From Streptomyces sp. CGMCC 4.7035 (GTDB lineage: Bacteria > Actinomycetota > Actinomycetes > Streptomycetales > Streptomycetaceae): a stretch of 64,000 nucleotides of DNA. The DNA lies in the NCBI RefSeq assembly GCF_031583065.1, contig NZ_CP134053.1, positions 5,022,001-5,086,000 of the forward strand. Reading direction: 5' to 3'. The notes under the pieces were generated by a model that saw only the letters and a program-made list of their open reading frames with translations, did not search any database and was not told where the DNA came from. A program made the translations under genes and the position numbers. The first letter of the stretch is position 1; each line of letters begins with the position of its first letter. Of this stretch, positions 34,977 through 43,291 are shown in pieces.

Positions 34977-35951
34977 TCAGGAGCCTTCCGAGGTGGAAGC
35001 GTGATCCGCTGCCGTCTGGAGGACGGGGATCAGGTCTGCCGCCCGTTCGAGCTGGTCGCGCTGGGAGCGCAGGTCCAGGGCGCCGAGGCGTACGACGATG
35101 TGCCGCACGCCGGCGGCAACGTACCGCCCCAGGCGCTTGAGCACTTGGTCGGCGGAGCCGGTGACGACTGCCTGGATCCTCTCCAACTCCTCGAGCGGCA
35201 CGCCGTATGTGGCCCGCGCGTAAGCGTCCAGTGCCCTACGGCCGCTCTCGATGTCCTCGTCGATCCGTACCGAGACGAACAGTGCGGGGGTAATGTCCTC
35301 GGCCGTACGTCCGGCGTCGGCCGCCGCTTTGCGGACATCGCGGAGGCCGGATGCGTAGTCGGCGGGGTCGGGCGGGTAAGGCAGCCATCCGTCGTACATC
35401 CGACCGGTGCGGGCCAGCGCTGCGGGGGTCGCACCGCCGAGCCATATGGGCGGGCCGCCGGCTCGGGACGGCCTGGTCGTGGGCGGGATGTCAGCGAACC
35501 GGAGGATCTCGCCGTGGAAGGAGTCGGCGCCGTCCCACAGGGCCCGCCACAGCGCGACCGTCTCGTCCAGGCGGGCGAAGCGTCTTTCCCACGGCACCTC
35601 GGACAGCGTGTAGAGGGGCCGTCCGAAGCGGCCGGGGAAGCCTGCGCCGACGGTCACGGTGAGCCGGCCACCGGACAGCAGGTCGATCGACGCAAGTGAC
35701 TGCGCGGTCTGGATCGGCCGTCGCAGGAACGGCATCAGCGCAGCCGTACCCAGAGTCACGGTCTCGGTCGCCGGGGCGAGCGCGGCCAGCATCGTGAGCG
35801 CCTCGATGCGCGGGCTGATCAGGGAATCGTTGACGAAAAGCGAGGAGAACCCCGAGCGTTCGGCCTGGCGGCCGAAGGCGACCAGCTCGCGAGGGTCGTC
35901 GGCCGGGCCCCATTGGGCAGTTCCGGTCGGAAGCAGTACACCGATGTCCAT
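34977..35951 (-). CDS. LLM-class (luciferase-like) flavin or F420 oxidoreductase
   Basis: A 324-residue TIM-barrel monooxygenase. Family blocks are MDIGVLLPTGTAQWG, ERSGFSSLFVNDSLISPRIEALTMLAALAPATETVTLGTAAL, VTVGAGFPG and GGPPIWLGGATPAALART. The flavin cofactor type cannot be decided. The ATG at 35949-35951 gives the family start. It is divergent from an XRE/MmyB-type regulator with an 86-bp gap. Confidence 0.88.
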   Translation of the reverse strand: MDIGVLLPTGTAQWGPADDPRELVAFGRQAERSGFSSLFVNDSLISPRIEALTMLAALAPATETVTLGTAALMPFLRRPIQTAQSLASIDLLSGGRLTVTVGAGFPGRFGRPLYTLSEVPWERRFARLDETVALWRALWDGADSFHGEILRFADIPPTTRPSRAGGPPIWLGGATPAALARTGRMYDGWLPYPPDPADYASGLRDVRKAAADAGRTAEDITPALFVSVRIDEDIESGRRALDAYARATYGVPLEELERIQAVVTGSADQVLKRLGRYVAAGVRHIVVRLGALDLRSQRDQLERAADLIPVLQTAADHASTSEGS

Positions 35952-36037
35952 GTCGGCGATGTTCACCACCGGGGCGGGTGGCGACAATTCCCTGCGGGGA
36001 ATGGCCTGAGACCCTCCGCGGCCATTACAACAGGCCC

Positions 36038-36835
36038 GTGGACTTCCCTCGTGCGCTTCGCGAACGTCGTGCCCGCCGTCATCTCAGCCAGCTCGACCTG
36101 GCGCTGCGGGCGGGTACCACCCAGCGGTACGTCAGCTTCATCGAATCCGGCAGGTCCGTCCCCGGCCGGAACATGGTCGTACGCCTGGCCGAGTCACTGG
36201 AACTGCCGCTGCGGGAGCGCAACGAGCTGCTGCTGGCCGCCGGGTACGCGCCCGCCTACCCCGAGAGCTCACTCGACGACCCGGTGCTGGCCCCCGTGCG
36301 CACGGCGATCGATCACATCCTCCGGGGGCATCTGCCGTATCCGGCGCTTGTTGTGGACCGGGGCGGTGACATGATCGCCGCGAACACCGCGTTCGACCTG
36401 ATCACCGAGGGTGCGGCCGCCGAGCTGGTGGGCCCGGGCACGAACGTCTACCGCCTTGCGCTGCATCCCGACGGCCTGGCTCCCCGCATCCGCAACCTCG
36501 CCGAATGGGCGCGCCACATCCTGACACGCCTCGGCCACCTGGAGGAGTTGCGCGCCGAGCTCACCGAGTACGTTCCCGAGCTGGAGCCCTCCGCCGCGCC
36601 ACTCGGATTCGCGGTTCCGCTCCGCCTGCAGTCCTCGTACGGTGAGCTGCGTCTGATGACGACCGTGACGACCTTCGCCACCGCCGTTGACGTGACACTT
36701 GCCGAGCTGAAGCTGGAGGCGCTCCTACCGGCCGACCCGGCGACGGCCGAGGCTCTCTCGGCGGCCGCCGGGCTAATGGCCTCTGCTGATACTGCTGCTA
36801 CGGTCAGGCCCCCGAGAACATGTAGCGGGCCTTGA
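36038..36835 (+). CDS. XRE regulator with MmyB-like ligand-binding domain
   Basis: A 265-residue regulator. The N-terminal helix-turn-helix is RRHLSQLDLALRAGTTQRYVSFIESGRSVPGRNMVVRLAESL. The C-terminal MmyB-like domain starts near DDPVLAPVRTAIDHILRGHLPYPALVVDRGGDMIAANTAFDLI. The GTG at 36038 gives MDFPRALRERR; an earlier ATG at 35978 is in frame. The last 15 or so residues (TAATVRPPRTCSGP) overlap the antisense NTF2 remnant, so the natural C-terminus may have been altered. It probably controls the divergent LLM gene. Confidence 0.85.
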   Translation: MDFPRALRERRARRHLSQLDLALRAGTTQRYVSFIESGRSVPGRNMVVRLAESLELPLRERNELLLAAGYAPAYPESSLDDPVLAPVRTAIDHILRGHLPYPALVVDRGGDMIAANTAFDLITEGAAAELVGPGTNVYRLALHPDGLAPRIRNLAEWARHILTRLGHLEELRAELTEYVPELEPSAAPLGFAVPLRLQSSYGELRLMTTVTTFATAVDVTLAELKLEALLPADPATAEALSAAAGLMASADTAATVRPPRTCSGP

Positions 36836-36913
36836 TCCGACCGTCGTCGAGCACGAGAATCTCCAAGCCCCCACCAACAACGTCGCCGGTTTCGGTGGCA
36901 GTGTCCCGCGTCG
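36804..36913 (-). pseudogene. C-terminal remnant of a SnoaL/NTF2-like protein
   Basis: The minus strand reads VTTRDTATETGDVV then GGGLEILVLDDGRIKARYMFSGA-stop. This resembles the last strands of SnoaL-like NTF2-fold proteins (G-L-E-x-L-x-L-D-D-G-R-I). Nothing upstream in frame extends it: the P-type ATPase gene ends immediately before it at 36914. It is too short to be a gene and looks like a relic at a rearrangement border. Confidence 0.55.
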
Positions 36914-39900
36914 TCACGCGGGAGAGTCCGCAGGCTGAGCGTCCCGCATCATGGTCCGGCCGGTCGGCAGCAGCCGCGGCACCGCCCCCCGGACCCGCCC
37001 GATCAACGGCGGAAGGAACGGCGCGCTCACCGTCGCCCCGGCCGCCGCCGACAGGGCGATCGCCCAGGCCACGGGACCGAGCGGCGTGCAGCCGAAGAAC
37101 TGGCTTAGGACCGGGGTCTGGACCACCGCCGCGAGTGCGGCCAGGGAGCCGACGGAGGAGATGACGATCGCCCTGCTCCGGCCCCCGGCCAGCAGGGTCT
37201 GGCCGAGTTGCGCGCCCACCAGGGCGACCAGGGCGACCGTGCGGGCACGGGTGGCGCGGCCGGTGAAGCGGGCCGCGAGCCAGCCCGCCGTGGCGCCGAG
37301 GGTGGTGGCCACGGCACGGCAGACCACCTCCTCCGTCAGGGCCGTGCCGAGGGAGACCTCGGGGCCCTCATGGAGCATGCGCTCGGCGGCCTCGGGGTGG
37401 GGCGGGCGCAGGGCGACGGCCATGGCCGGGGCGAGGTCCGTGAAGAGGTTGACCAGCAGGAGCTGGCGGGCGGTCAGGGGTGAGGTGCCGGTGGCGGCCG
37501 CCCCGAGGAGGGTGAAGGCGATCTCGCCGAGATTCCCGCCGACGAGGATCGCCAGGGCCTGCCGTACCGAGGCCCACATGGCGCGTCCCTCGACGAGCGC
37601 GGCGACCACCGTCTCCAGCCTGTCGTCCGTGACGACGAGGTCGGCCGCGGCACGCGCGGCGGGCGTGGCCCGAGTGCCGAACGCGATCCCGATGTCGGCG
37701 AGCCGGATGGCCGGCGCGTCGTTGGCCCCGTCGCCGGTCATCGCGACCGTGCGCCCGAGGCGCTGGAACGCCTGTACCACGCGGACCTTGTGCACGGGGG
37801 TGCCACGGGCGACGACAGCCACCTCGGGCAGCAGGGCGTCGAGGGCACGCTCGTCCAGGTCGTCGAGTTCGGCACCCGTCACCACCCGTCTGCCGTTCAG
37901 GACACCCAGTTCACGGGCCATCGACTCGGCGGTCCCGGGATGATCGCCGGTGATCATCACGATCTGCACTCCGGCGTCCGCCAGCCGGCGCACCGCCTCG
38001 GCGGCGGTGCCGCGTACCCGGTCGGCGAACGCGACGAAGCCCAGGAAGTCCAGGCCGGTGACCGTCTCGTCGGTGAGCTCGCCGCCGGGGGCGTCCCGGA
38101 GTTCGGCGACGGCGAGGATCCGTTTGCCCTGGGCCGCCAGCTTCTCGCCCGCCGCGAGGACGGCCTTGCGTGCCTTCCGGTCCATGGGCCGGCCGCCGCG
38201 GGTGGCGCAGCGGTCGACGACCTCCTCCGGCGCCCCCTTCACCGACAGGATCCGGCGCTTGCCACGACGGCCCCGGGTCGCGTGGAAGCCACGGCTCGGT
38301 TCGAACGGCAGGCTCGCGGTGCGCCGCCAGCCCGGCGCGCCCGTCGTCCGGTCCACTCCCGCCTCCTCCGCGCCCTCGGTGACCGCGCCGTCGGTGGCGT
38401 GTTCCAGCCTCCTGCCGCCGTGCGGGCGTGGTGTCGCCCGCAGTGCCGCGGCGAGTACGGCGCGCTGTTCGTCGCCGAGCGATTCGAGGGGAAGACTTTC
38501 GCCGTCGGCCGCCACGGCGACGAGGGAGATCCGCCCCTGGGTGAGGGTTCCGGTCTTGTCGAAGCACAGGACGTCCGTGCGGCCGGCCGCCTCGATGGTG
38601 CGGGGGTGCCTGAGCAGGGCCCCGCGTGCGGACAGCCTTCTGGCCGAGGCGAGTTGGGCCGCCGAGACCAGGAACGGCAGCCCTTCGGGAACGCTCGCCA
38701 CGGCCAGTCCCACACCCGCGCCGACGGTGTCCCGGGTGGGGCGTCCGCGCAGCATGCCCGCCGCGACGACGGCTGCGGCCGATCCGAGGGCCACCGGCAG
38801 GGTGGTGCGGGTGATCCGGGTCAGTCGGCGCTCCACTCCGGCGGCGGGTGCGGCGCCGCGTCCGCCTGCCGCGGCCCGGCCCGCCTCGGTGGCCGTGCCG
38901 GTCGCGACGACCACCGTACGGGCGCGGCCGGCCGCGACGGTGGTGCCCTCGTAGACCATGGACGTACGGTCCGCGAGGCCGGAGGCCAGAACGGGCGCGA
39001 TGTCCTTGGCCACCGGCAGCGACTCACCGGTCAGCGCCGACTCGTCGACCTCCAGATGATGCGCCTCCAGCAGCCGGCCGTCGGCGGGCACCACATCACC
39101 GGCGTTCAGGTTCACCACATCGCCCACGACCAGTTCCTCGGCGGGCACGGTGGTCTCCTCGCCGTCCCGCAGCACTTTGGCCATGACGGCCGACTCGCGC
39201 CGCAGCCGGGCCACCGCCCGTTCGGTCCTGTGCCGCTGGAAGCCTCCGAAGAGCCCGGACAACGCGGTGACCGCCACGATGACGACGGCGTCGAGGGCGG
39301 CGCCGACCGACGCGGACATGGCTGCTCCGGCGCCCAGGACGGGCGTGAGGGGGTTGGTCATTTCGGCCAGATAGGCCCGGCCGAGCGAGACCGTCGGCAC
39401 CCGTTCGCCGGTGGTCGTCACCCGGGTCCGTGCCTCCTCGGTCGTCAGGCCGCCGTCGCTGCCCCCTGCTCTGGCGAGCACGGTGGACGGGTCCATCGCA
39501 TGCCAGGGCTGGCGGGACGCGGTCACCGGCGGGGGGCGCCGCAGCAGCCGTACCGCCGCCCAGACACCGACACCGATTCCCAGCCCTGCCGCCGCGTTGA
39601 ACGCCGTCACACCGCGGGCCGCAGGCCGCCGTGCCTCGCCGGCCAGCACCGCGGTCCCGCCGACGACGGCCGCGGCCTGGGCGATCCGGGCTCCCCAGTG
39701 CGCGGTATCCCGTGCGCTGCGGCAGGCCTCCACGATCATGACGGCCGACGCAGGATCGGCGTGCAGGTACAGATCCGCGCCCCAGGGCGGAGTCCCCTCG
39801 GAGTCCGCGATGCCCACCCCGACATCGGCGGCCCTGAGGGCGCGGCGGTCGTCGGAGACCAGCAGCACGCCGTCGCCGCCGCGCTGCAGGGCCCGTACGG

Positions 39901-41341
39901 CGTCGAGCAGGTCGCCTTCACCGCTGACCGCGTCGGCGTCCCGCACGGACGCGTCGCCGGTGTGCGCGCCTGCGGCCACGACCTTGAGCCGGGCCGCCTG
40001 GGCGGCCGGGACGAAGGCGCTCGCCATGTCGTGCATCTCGGGCAGCACGCTGACCACGGCGAGCAGGTGCCGTCGGCGCGCCAGGCCCAGCACGAGCGGC
40101 GCGCCCTCACGGTGCAGCCGTTCCCTGGCCTGTTCCCCGGTGCGTCCTCGCAGTGACAGGTCGTCGACCGGCCCCAGTACCCACTCGCCGTCCCGGCGCA
40201 GGCGGTTCGGGGCGGAGCCGTCGAAGAGCCGGTGGGCCGTCGCGGCGAGTTCACCCGGGGGTACCTCGTCGTCCAGCGCGACCAGGTCGGCCAGCAGATG
40301 GGACCCGGTGGCGAGGGTGTCCGTGTCGAGGAGCAGGGTGCCGATCCGGTCCAGCCTCCTGAGCGCGTCGGGGTCGGCCACGACGACTCCCCGGCGGGCG
40401 AGGCCGCGGCCCAAGGCGCAGGCGAAGCCTTCGCGTGCCAGGAGCGGCGCCTTGGGGATCGCCGCCAGCGCCGCTCCGGTTGCCCTTCGGGGGCGCCGGG
40501 TGAGCAGGAGTGATCCGGCGAAGGACGCCGCGGCCACGGCAAGTGCCTGGTCGGCGTAGCGCTCGACCGGTCCGGGCTTCAGCGGCGTCTTTCGGGGCGG
40601 CGCCTCGGCCGCCGCGTGGTAGGCCCCGGTTTCGGCGCTGCCCGTCAGACGCGGCTCGGCCTCGGCCCAGGTGGCGGCCTCCGCGTCGGCTTCCATCATG
40701 CGCAGGGTGTGCCGGAGGGCATCCACGGCGACTCCCACGACTCCGCCGGAACCCGCCTGGCTCACCGCCGTGAGCCCGGCCAGCAGCGCCCCGGCGTTCT
40801 CTCGGCCGATCGCCTGGTCCACGAGGCGTCTCAGCCGGGGGTGGGTGTCGACGATCGGGAGGAGCGCCGCGAGCCCTGAGGGGATGGGGGTGAAGTGCGT
40901 CAGGCCGGCAGCCGCGGCCGCGGGGGCGGCCGCGAGGTGCATGGCCGCGGCCCACCCGGCCCTGCGGACCGTCCCGCCGGACGCGGGATGTTCGGGCAGC
41001 GGGTACTCGACGCCGTGCGCCTCCTCCACCGCCTCGACCGCCTCGACCAGCGCCTCCGTGATCGCCTCGGCGTCGGCCGGGTCCACCAGGCCGACGACGG
41101 CGTGTCCGAGTACGCCGTTCACCACGGCCCACTCGACGCCGCGCAGGGACCGCAGCCGCCGCTCGACGTCCTTGGCCAGCCTCTTCGCGGCGGACTCGGG
41201 CAGGTCACCGGCGCGCAGACCCCGTACCGCGACGTGCACACGCGGTCCGAAGACACGTACGCGTGCCCGAGCCTCGTTCTGCAGCGCACCGGCCGCGCAC
41301 GACACCACGGACCGCAGCAGACCGCGCCCCGGTACTGCCAC
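36914..41341 (-). CDS. Giant cation-translocating P-type ATPase (CtpH/CtpI-like)
   Basis: A 1475-residue P-type ATPase, about 1.6 times the usual length. The C-terminal part (from about 615) is a complete P2-type pump: TGES at 771-774, PEGLP at 885-889, DKTGT at 928-932 (phosphorylated D928), KGAPE at 1035, TGD at 1131 and GDGANDAP at 1203-1210, then four or more membrane helices. Residues about 25-90 resemble an HMA-like fold without CxxC. Residues about 300-600 resemble a second, decayed ATPase core: LLLDTDTLATG at 336-346 in place of DKTGTLT, and VSDDRRALRAADVGVGI at 495-511 in place of GDGANDAPAIRLADIGI. Actinobacterial CtpH/CtpI have similar length. The ion is unknown. A GTG at 41339-41341 starts it. 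Confidence 0.88.
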   Translation of the reverse strand: MAVPGRGLLRSVVSCAAGALQNEARARVRVFGPRVHVAVRGLRAGDLPESAAKRLAKDVERRLRSLRGVEWAVVNGVLGHAVVGLVDPADAEAITEALVEAVEAVEEAHGVEYPLPEHPASGGTVRRAGWAAAMHLAAAPAAAAAGLTHFTPIPSGLAALLPIVDTHPRLRRLVDQAIGRENAGALLAGLTAVSQAGSGGVVGVAVDALRHTLRMMEADAEAATWAEAEPRLTGSAETGAYHAAAEAPPRKTPLKPGPVERYADQALAVAAASFAGSLLLTRRPRRATGAALAAIPKAPLLAREGFACALGRGLARRGVVVADPDALRRLDRIGTLLLDTDTLATGSHLLADLVALDDEVPPGELAATAHRLFDGSAPNRLRRDGEWVLGPVDDLSLRGRTGEQARERLHREGAPLVLGLARRRHLLAVVSVLPEMHDMASAFVPAAQAARLKVVAAGAHTGDASVRDADAVSGEGDLLDAVRALQRGGDGVLLVSDDRRALRAADVGVGIADSEGTPPWGADLYLHADPASAVMIVEACRSARDTAHWGARIAQAAAVVGGTAVLAGEARRPAARGVTAFNAAAGLGIGVGVWAAVRLLRRPPPVTASRQPWHAMDPSTVLARAGGSDGGLTTEEARTRVTTTGERVPTVSLGRAYLAEMTNPLTPVLGAGAAMSASVGAALDAVVIVAVTALSGLFGGFQRHRTERAVARLRRESAVMAKVLRDGEETTVPAEELVVGDVVNLNAGDVVPADGRLLEAHHLEVDESALTGESLPVAKDIAPVLASGLADRTSMVYEGTTVAAGRARTVVVATGTATEAGRAAAGGRGAAPAAGVERRLTRITRTTLPVALGSAAAVVAAGMLRGRPTRDTVGAGVGLAVASVPEGLPFLVSAAQLASARRLSARGALLRHPRTIEAAGRTDVLCFDKTGTLTQGRISLVAVAADGESLPLESLGDEQRAVLAAALRATPRPHGGRRLEHATDGAVTEGAEEAGVDRTTGAPGWRRTASLPFEPSRGFHATRGRRGKRRILSVKGAPEEVVDRCATRGGRPMDRKARKAVLAAGEKLAAQGKRILAVAELRDAPGGELTDETVTGLDFLGFVAFADRVRGTAAEAVRRLADAGVQIVMITGDHPGTAESMARELGVLNGRRVVTGAELDDLDERALDALLPEVAVVARGTPVHKVRVVQAFQRLGRTVAMTGDGANDAPAIRLADIGIAFGTRATPAARAAADLVVTDDRLETVVAALVEGRAMWASVRQALAILVGGNLGEIAFTLLGAAATGTSPLTARQLLLVNLFTDLAPAMAVALRPPHPEAAERMLHEGPEVSLGTALTEEVVCRAVATTLGATAGWLAARFTGRATRARTVALVALVGAQLGQTLLAGGRSRAIVISSVGSLAALAAVVQTPVLSQFFGCTPLGPVAWAIALSAAAGATVSAPFLPPLIGRVRGAVPRLLPTGRTMMRDAQPADSPA

Positions 41342-41496
41342 AGTGCATCACCAGCTCCCAGCGGCCCCCCACTCCCTACGTGCTGACGGCCACCATCAGC
41401 CTCTTCCATCGCACCGCTTTCAACGCGCACACGCCACCCGACGCGCGGGAGAATTGAAGGGCACACCACACCGACTCCGACGAAGGGAGAAGGGGG

Positions 41497-41847
41497 ATGG
41501 GTAAGACTGCGGAGGCCACAAGAGGGGGCTTCGCGTCCGAGAAGCAGGCCGCTGAGACACAGGCTCACGGGGGAGCCGGTCTTCACCTGCACACGCGCAC
41601 GCTGCACCCTTCGGTGCCGATTCCGTACCTCACCAGGGACGATCTGACGATCACAGCCCGCGAGGCGACGGCCCGACTGCCCGGCAGGCCACCGGCCAAG
41701 GACCTCGCGTTCTACGGGGCCCTCGGGGCGATGGCCGTGGCGGGGGCCCTGGAATGGCCAGTGGCCCTGGCTGTCGGCGGGGCCACCTGGCTGGTGCGCA
41801 GTAGCAGGAAGGAGCGGCGCGAAGGAGAACTGCAGGCGACGGAGTAG
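41497..41847 (+). CDS. Small membrane protein divergent from the P-type ATPase
   Basis: A 116-residue protein. A soluble first half (MGKTAEATRGGFASEKQAAE, then LTITAREATARLPGRPPAKD) is followed by a hydrophobic stretch that may span twice (LAFYGALGAMAVAGALEWPVALAVGGATWLV) and a charged tail. An excellent ribosome binding site (agggagaaggggg) precedes the ATG. It sits 156 bp from the divergent ATPase start, so a shared control region and an accessory role to the pump are plausible. No family is recognised. Confidence 0.65.
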   Translation: MGKTAEATRGGFASEKQAAETQAHGGAGLHLHTRTLHPSVPIPYLTRDDLTITAREATARLPGRPPAKDLAFYGALGAMAVAGALEWPVALAVGGATWLVRSSRKERREGELQATE

Positions 41848-41948
41848 CGCGGCACCGGGTCGGTGACCGGCCGGGAAGACCGCGGACCGAAGCCCGCAAC
41901 CCAAGGGCGCGCGGCAGCGTCAGCGCTGCCGGGCGCCTGTTGTGTCGG

Positions 41949-42150
41949 GCGGCTGCCGGTACGGCCGCCTGCTGTGGAGGCGGCTGCCGGTACGGCCGCC
42001 TGTTTTATTGCGCGGCCACCGGTACGGCCGTCTGTGTGTTACGAGGTTGCCGGCACGGCCACCTGTCTTACGCGGTTGCCGGCACGGCCACCTGTCTTAC
42101 GCGGTTGCCGGCACGGCCACCTGTCTTACGCGGTTGCCGGTACGGCCACC
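41949..42150. repeat. 29-32-bp tandem repeat derived from a gene's 3' end, seven copies
   Basis: Copies start at 41949, 41980, 42012, 42043, 42072, 42101 and 42130 (periods 31, 32, 31, 29, 29, 29). The 29-bp form reads gcggttgccggcacggccac followed by ctgtcttac. The copies at 42072 and 42101 are identical. The copy at 42130 is the coding end of the adjacent minus-strand small gene. Each 29-bp copy repeats the codons for Val-Ala-Val-Pro-Ala-Thr-Ala-stop. Copies further from the gene are more diverged. Confidence 0.88.
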
Positions 42151-42263
42151 GTCCGCAGCGTGCGCGCGGACACGGACCACACGTGCCATACGAGGCGCAG
42201 GATGATCGCCTCGGCGAGCGCGATGCCCATCTTCGTCGCGACGGCTACAAGAATCTCGCCCAT
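42126..42263 (-). CDS. Small hydrophobic protein, 45 aa
   Basis: A 45-residue protein: MGEILVAVATKMGIALAEAI, then a second amphipathic/hydrophobic half ending in VAVPATA. It has the look of a single membrane-associated helix. The ATG at 42261-42263 has no strong ribosome binding site; longer in-frame extensions reach 42500 but look like random Arg-rich sequence. The tandem repeat array starts at its stop codon. No family is recognised, and expression is unproven. Confidence 0.5.
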   Translation of the reverse strand: MGEILVAVATKMGIALAEAIILRLVWHVWSVSARTLRTVAVPATA

Positions 42264-42529
42264 GTCGGCTGACTTTCTGTACTCGGATGCGGGTGTCCGA
42301 TATCCGACAATGCAGCCCTTTCGCCCACCGCGGGTGCCCGGCAGACATACGTTTGGTGTCGCTTGGGTGAACAAACGGAACGTGGCGGTGTCGCTACGCG
42401 CGAATGCCCGGCGCCTCCGGTGCGCTCGGACGGCGGCGAAGGACGGTCCGGGTCTTCGTGACCAACCGCATATCGCGCGGGTAGCCGTGCGGTAGCGCAC
42501 TGTCAGTCCTTGCCCCTAGGCTTGCCCGC

Positions 42530-42709
42530 ATGTCCCCCGATTCCATGAGCCCTGGTTCCGCGCGGTCTGCCGACGACTTAAACGAGCGCATTCGCGCCCT
42601 CTGGCTGCGCGCGGGCGGTTCTCTGTCGGCTCAGGAACGCGCGGAGTACGAGCTGCTGGTCGTGGAGTGGGCGGCAGCGATACGCAGCGAGGTCATCGAG
42701 GCGGCCTGA
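42530..42709 (+). CDS. Small conserved-looking protein with a TTA codon
   Basis: A 59-residue acidic helical protein: MSPDSMSPGSARSADDLNER, then an IRALWLRAGG segment and an AQERAEYELLVVEWAAAI segment, ending VIEAA. I recall similar short proteins in other Streptomyces, function unknown. Leucine 17 is encoded by TTA (42578-42580), which in Streptomyces needs the bldA tRNA, so translation may be tied to late growth. The sequence taggct lies about 13 bp upstream of the ATG, so the message may be leaderless. Its stop is 18 bp from the convergent kinase gene. Confidence 0.7.
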   Translation: MSPDSMSPGSARSADDLNERIRALWLRAGGSLSAQERAEYELLVVEWAAAIRSEVIEAA

Positions 42710-42727
42710 ACACGCTCCGTCGTTCCC

Positions 42728-43291
42728 TCACCGGGCCTCGGTCAGCAGGCGTTGGAAGGCCGTGGGAGTCGGGCGCCCCGGCAGGAACTCCTTGATGCGA
42801 CGGGCGCATTCGGCCGGATCCGTGCGGCTCGTGTCCAGTTCCAGGTCGTACACGCCGTGGGCATGCACCACCTCGATCTGTCGTGCCGCCAGCCCCAAGG
42901 GGCGGTCACCGCGGGCGCGCTCACGACGTTCCAGCTCCTCCCGCGGACAGCGCACCCCCACCAGCACCACGTCCTGAGCCGGGAAGAGCTCCAGACAGTC
43001 CCGCAGCCGCCACCTCTCACTGAGCACATGGTCGACGACGACGTTGTTGCCCGCGGCGGCCATCCCGGCCACGGCCCGGTGGTAGCCCCGCCAGGTGCGG
43101 CGCAGCATCGCCTTCAGCTCGTCCGACGGCAGTTCCGGCCCGGACCTCATCGCGTGGAACGCGTCGACGGGCATATGGAACCAGGGCTCGTCGACGATCC
43201 GCAGCAGCTCCGCGGCGATGCTCGACTTGCCCGCACTCGACGTGCCGTTGAGAAAGACGATCAGGCCGCCGCGCCCGCCGTCAGCGTCCAC
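42728..43291 (-). CDS. Chloramphenicol phosphotransferase-like P-loop kinase
   Basis: A 187-residue P-loop protein of the CPT family, which includes chloramphenicol 3-O-phosphotransferase. The Walker A is FLNGTSSAGKSSIAAELL near the N-terminus; VVVDHVLSERWRLRDCLELFPAQDVVLVGVRCPREELERRERARGDRPLG follows the family pattern, with R-E-R-A-R-G-D-R in the lid region. Whether it modifies an antibiotic is not known. It overlaps the upstream SDR gene by 11 bp, forming an SDR-CPT operon. Confidence 0.82.
   Translation of the reverse strand: MDADGGRGGLIVFLNGTSSAGKSSIAAELLRIVDEPWFHMPVDAFHAMRSGPELPSDELKAMLRRTWRGYHRAVAGMAAAGNNVVVDHVLSERWRLRDCLELFPAQDVVLVGVRCPREELERRERARGDRPLGLAARQIEVVHAHGVYDLELDTSRTDPAECARRIKEFLPGRPTPTAFQRLLTEAR

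Noticed and set aside
37790..40156. 788-codon plus-strand frame antisense to the P-type ATPase
   Set aside because: It is a composition shadow, and the minus strand holds all P-type ATPase motifs.
41949..42150. CRISPR-like regularity of the 29-32-bp repeats
   Set aside because: The repeats are head to tail with no unique spacers, contain a coding 3' end, and no cas genes are nearby.
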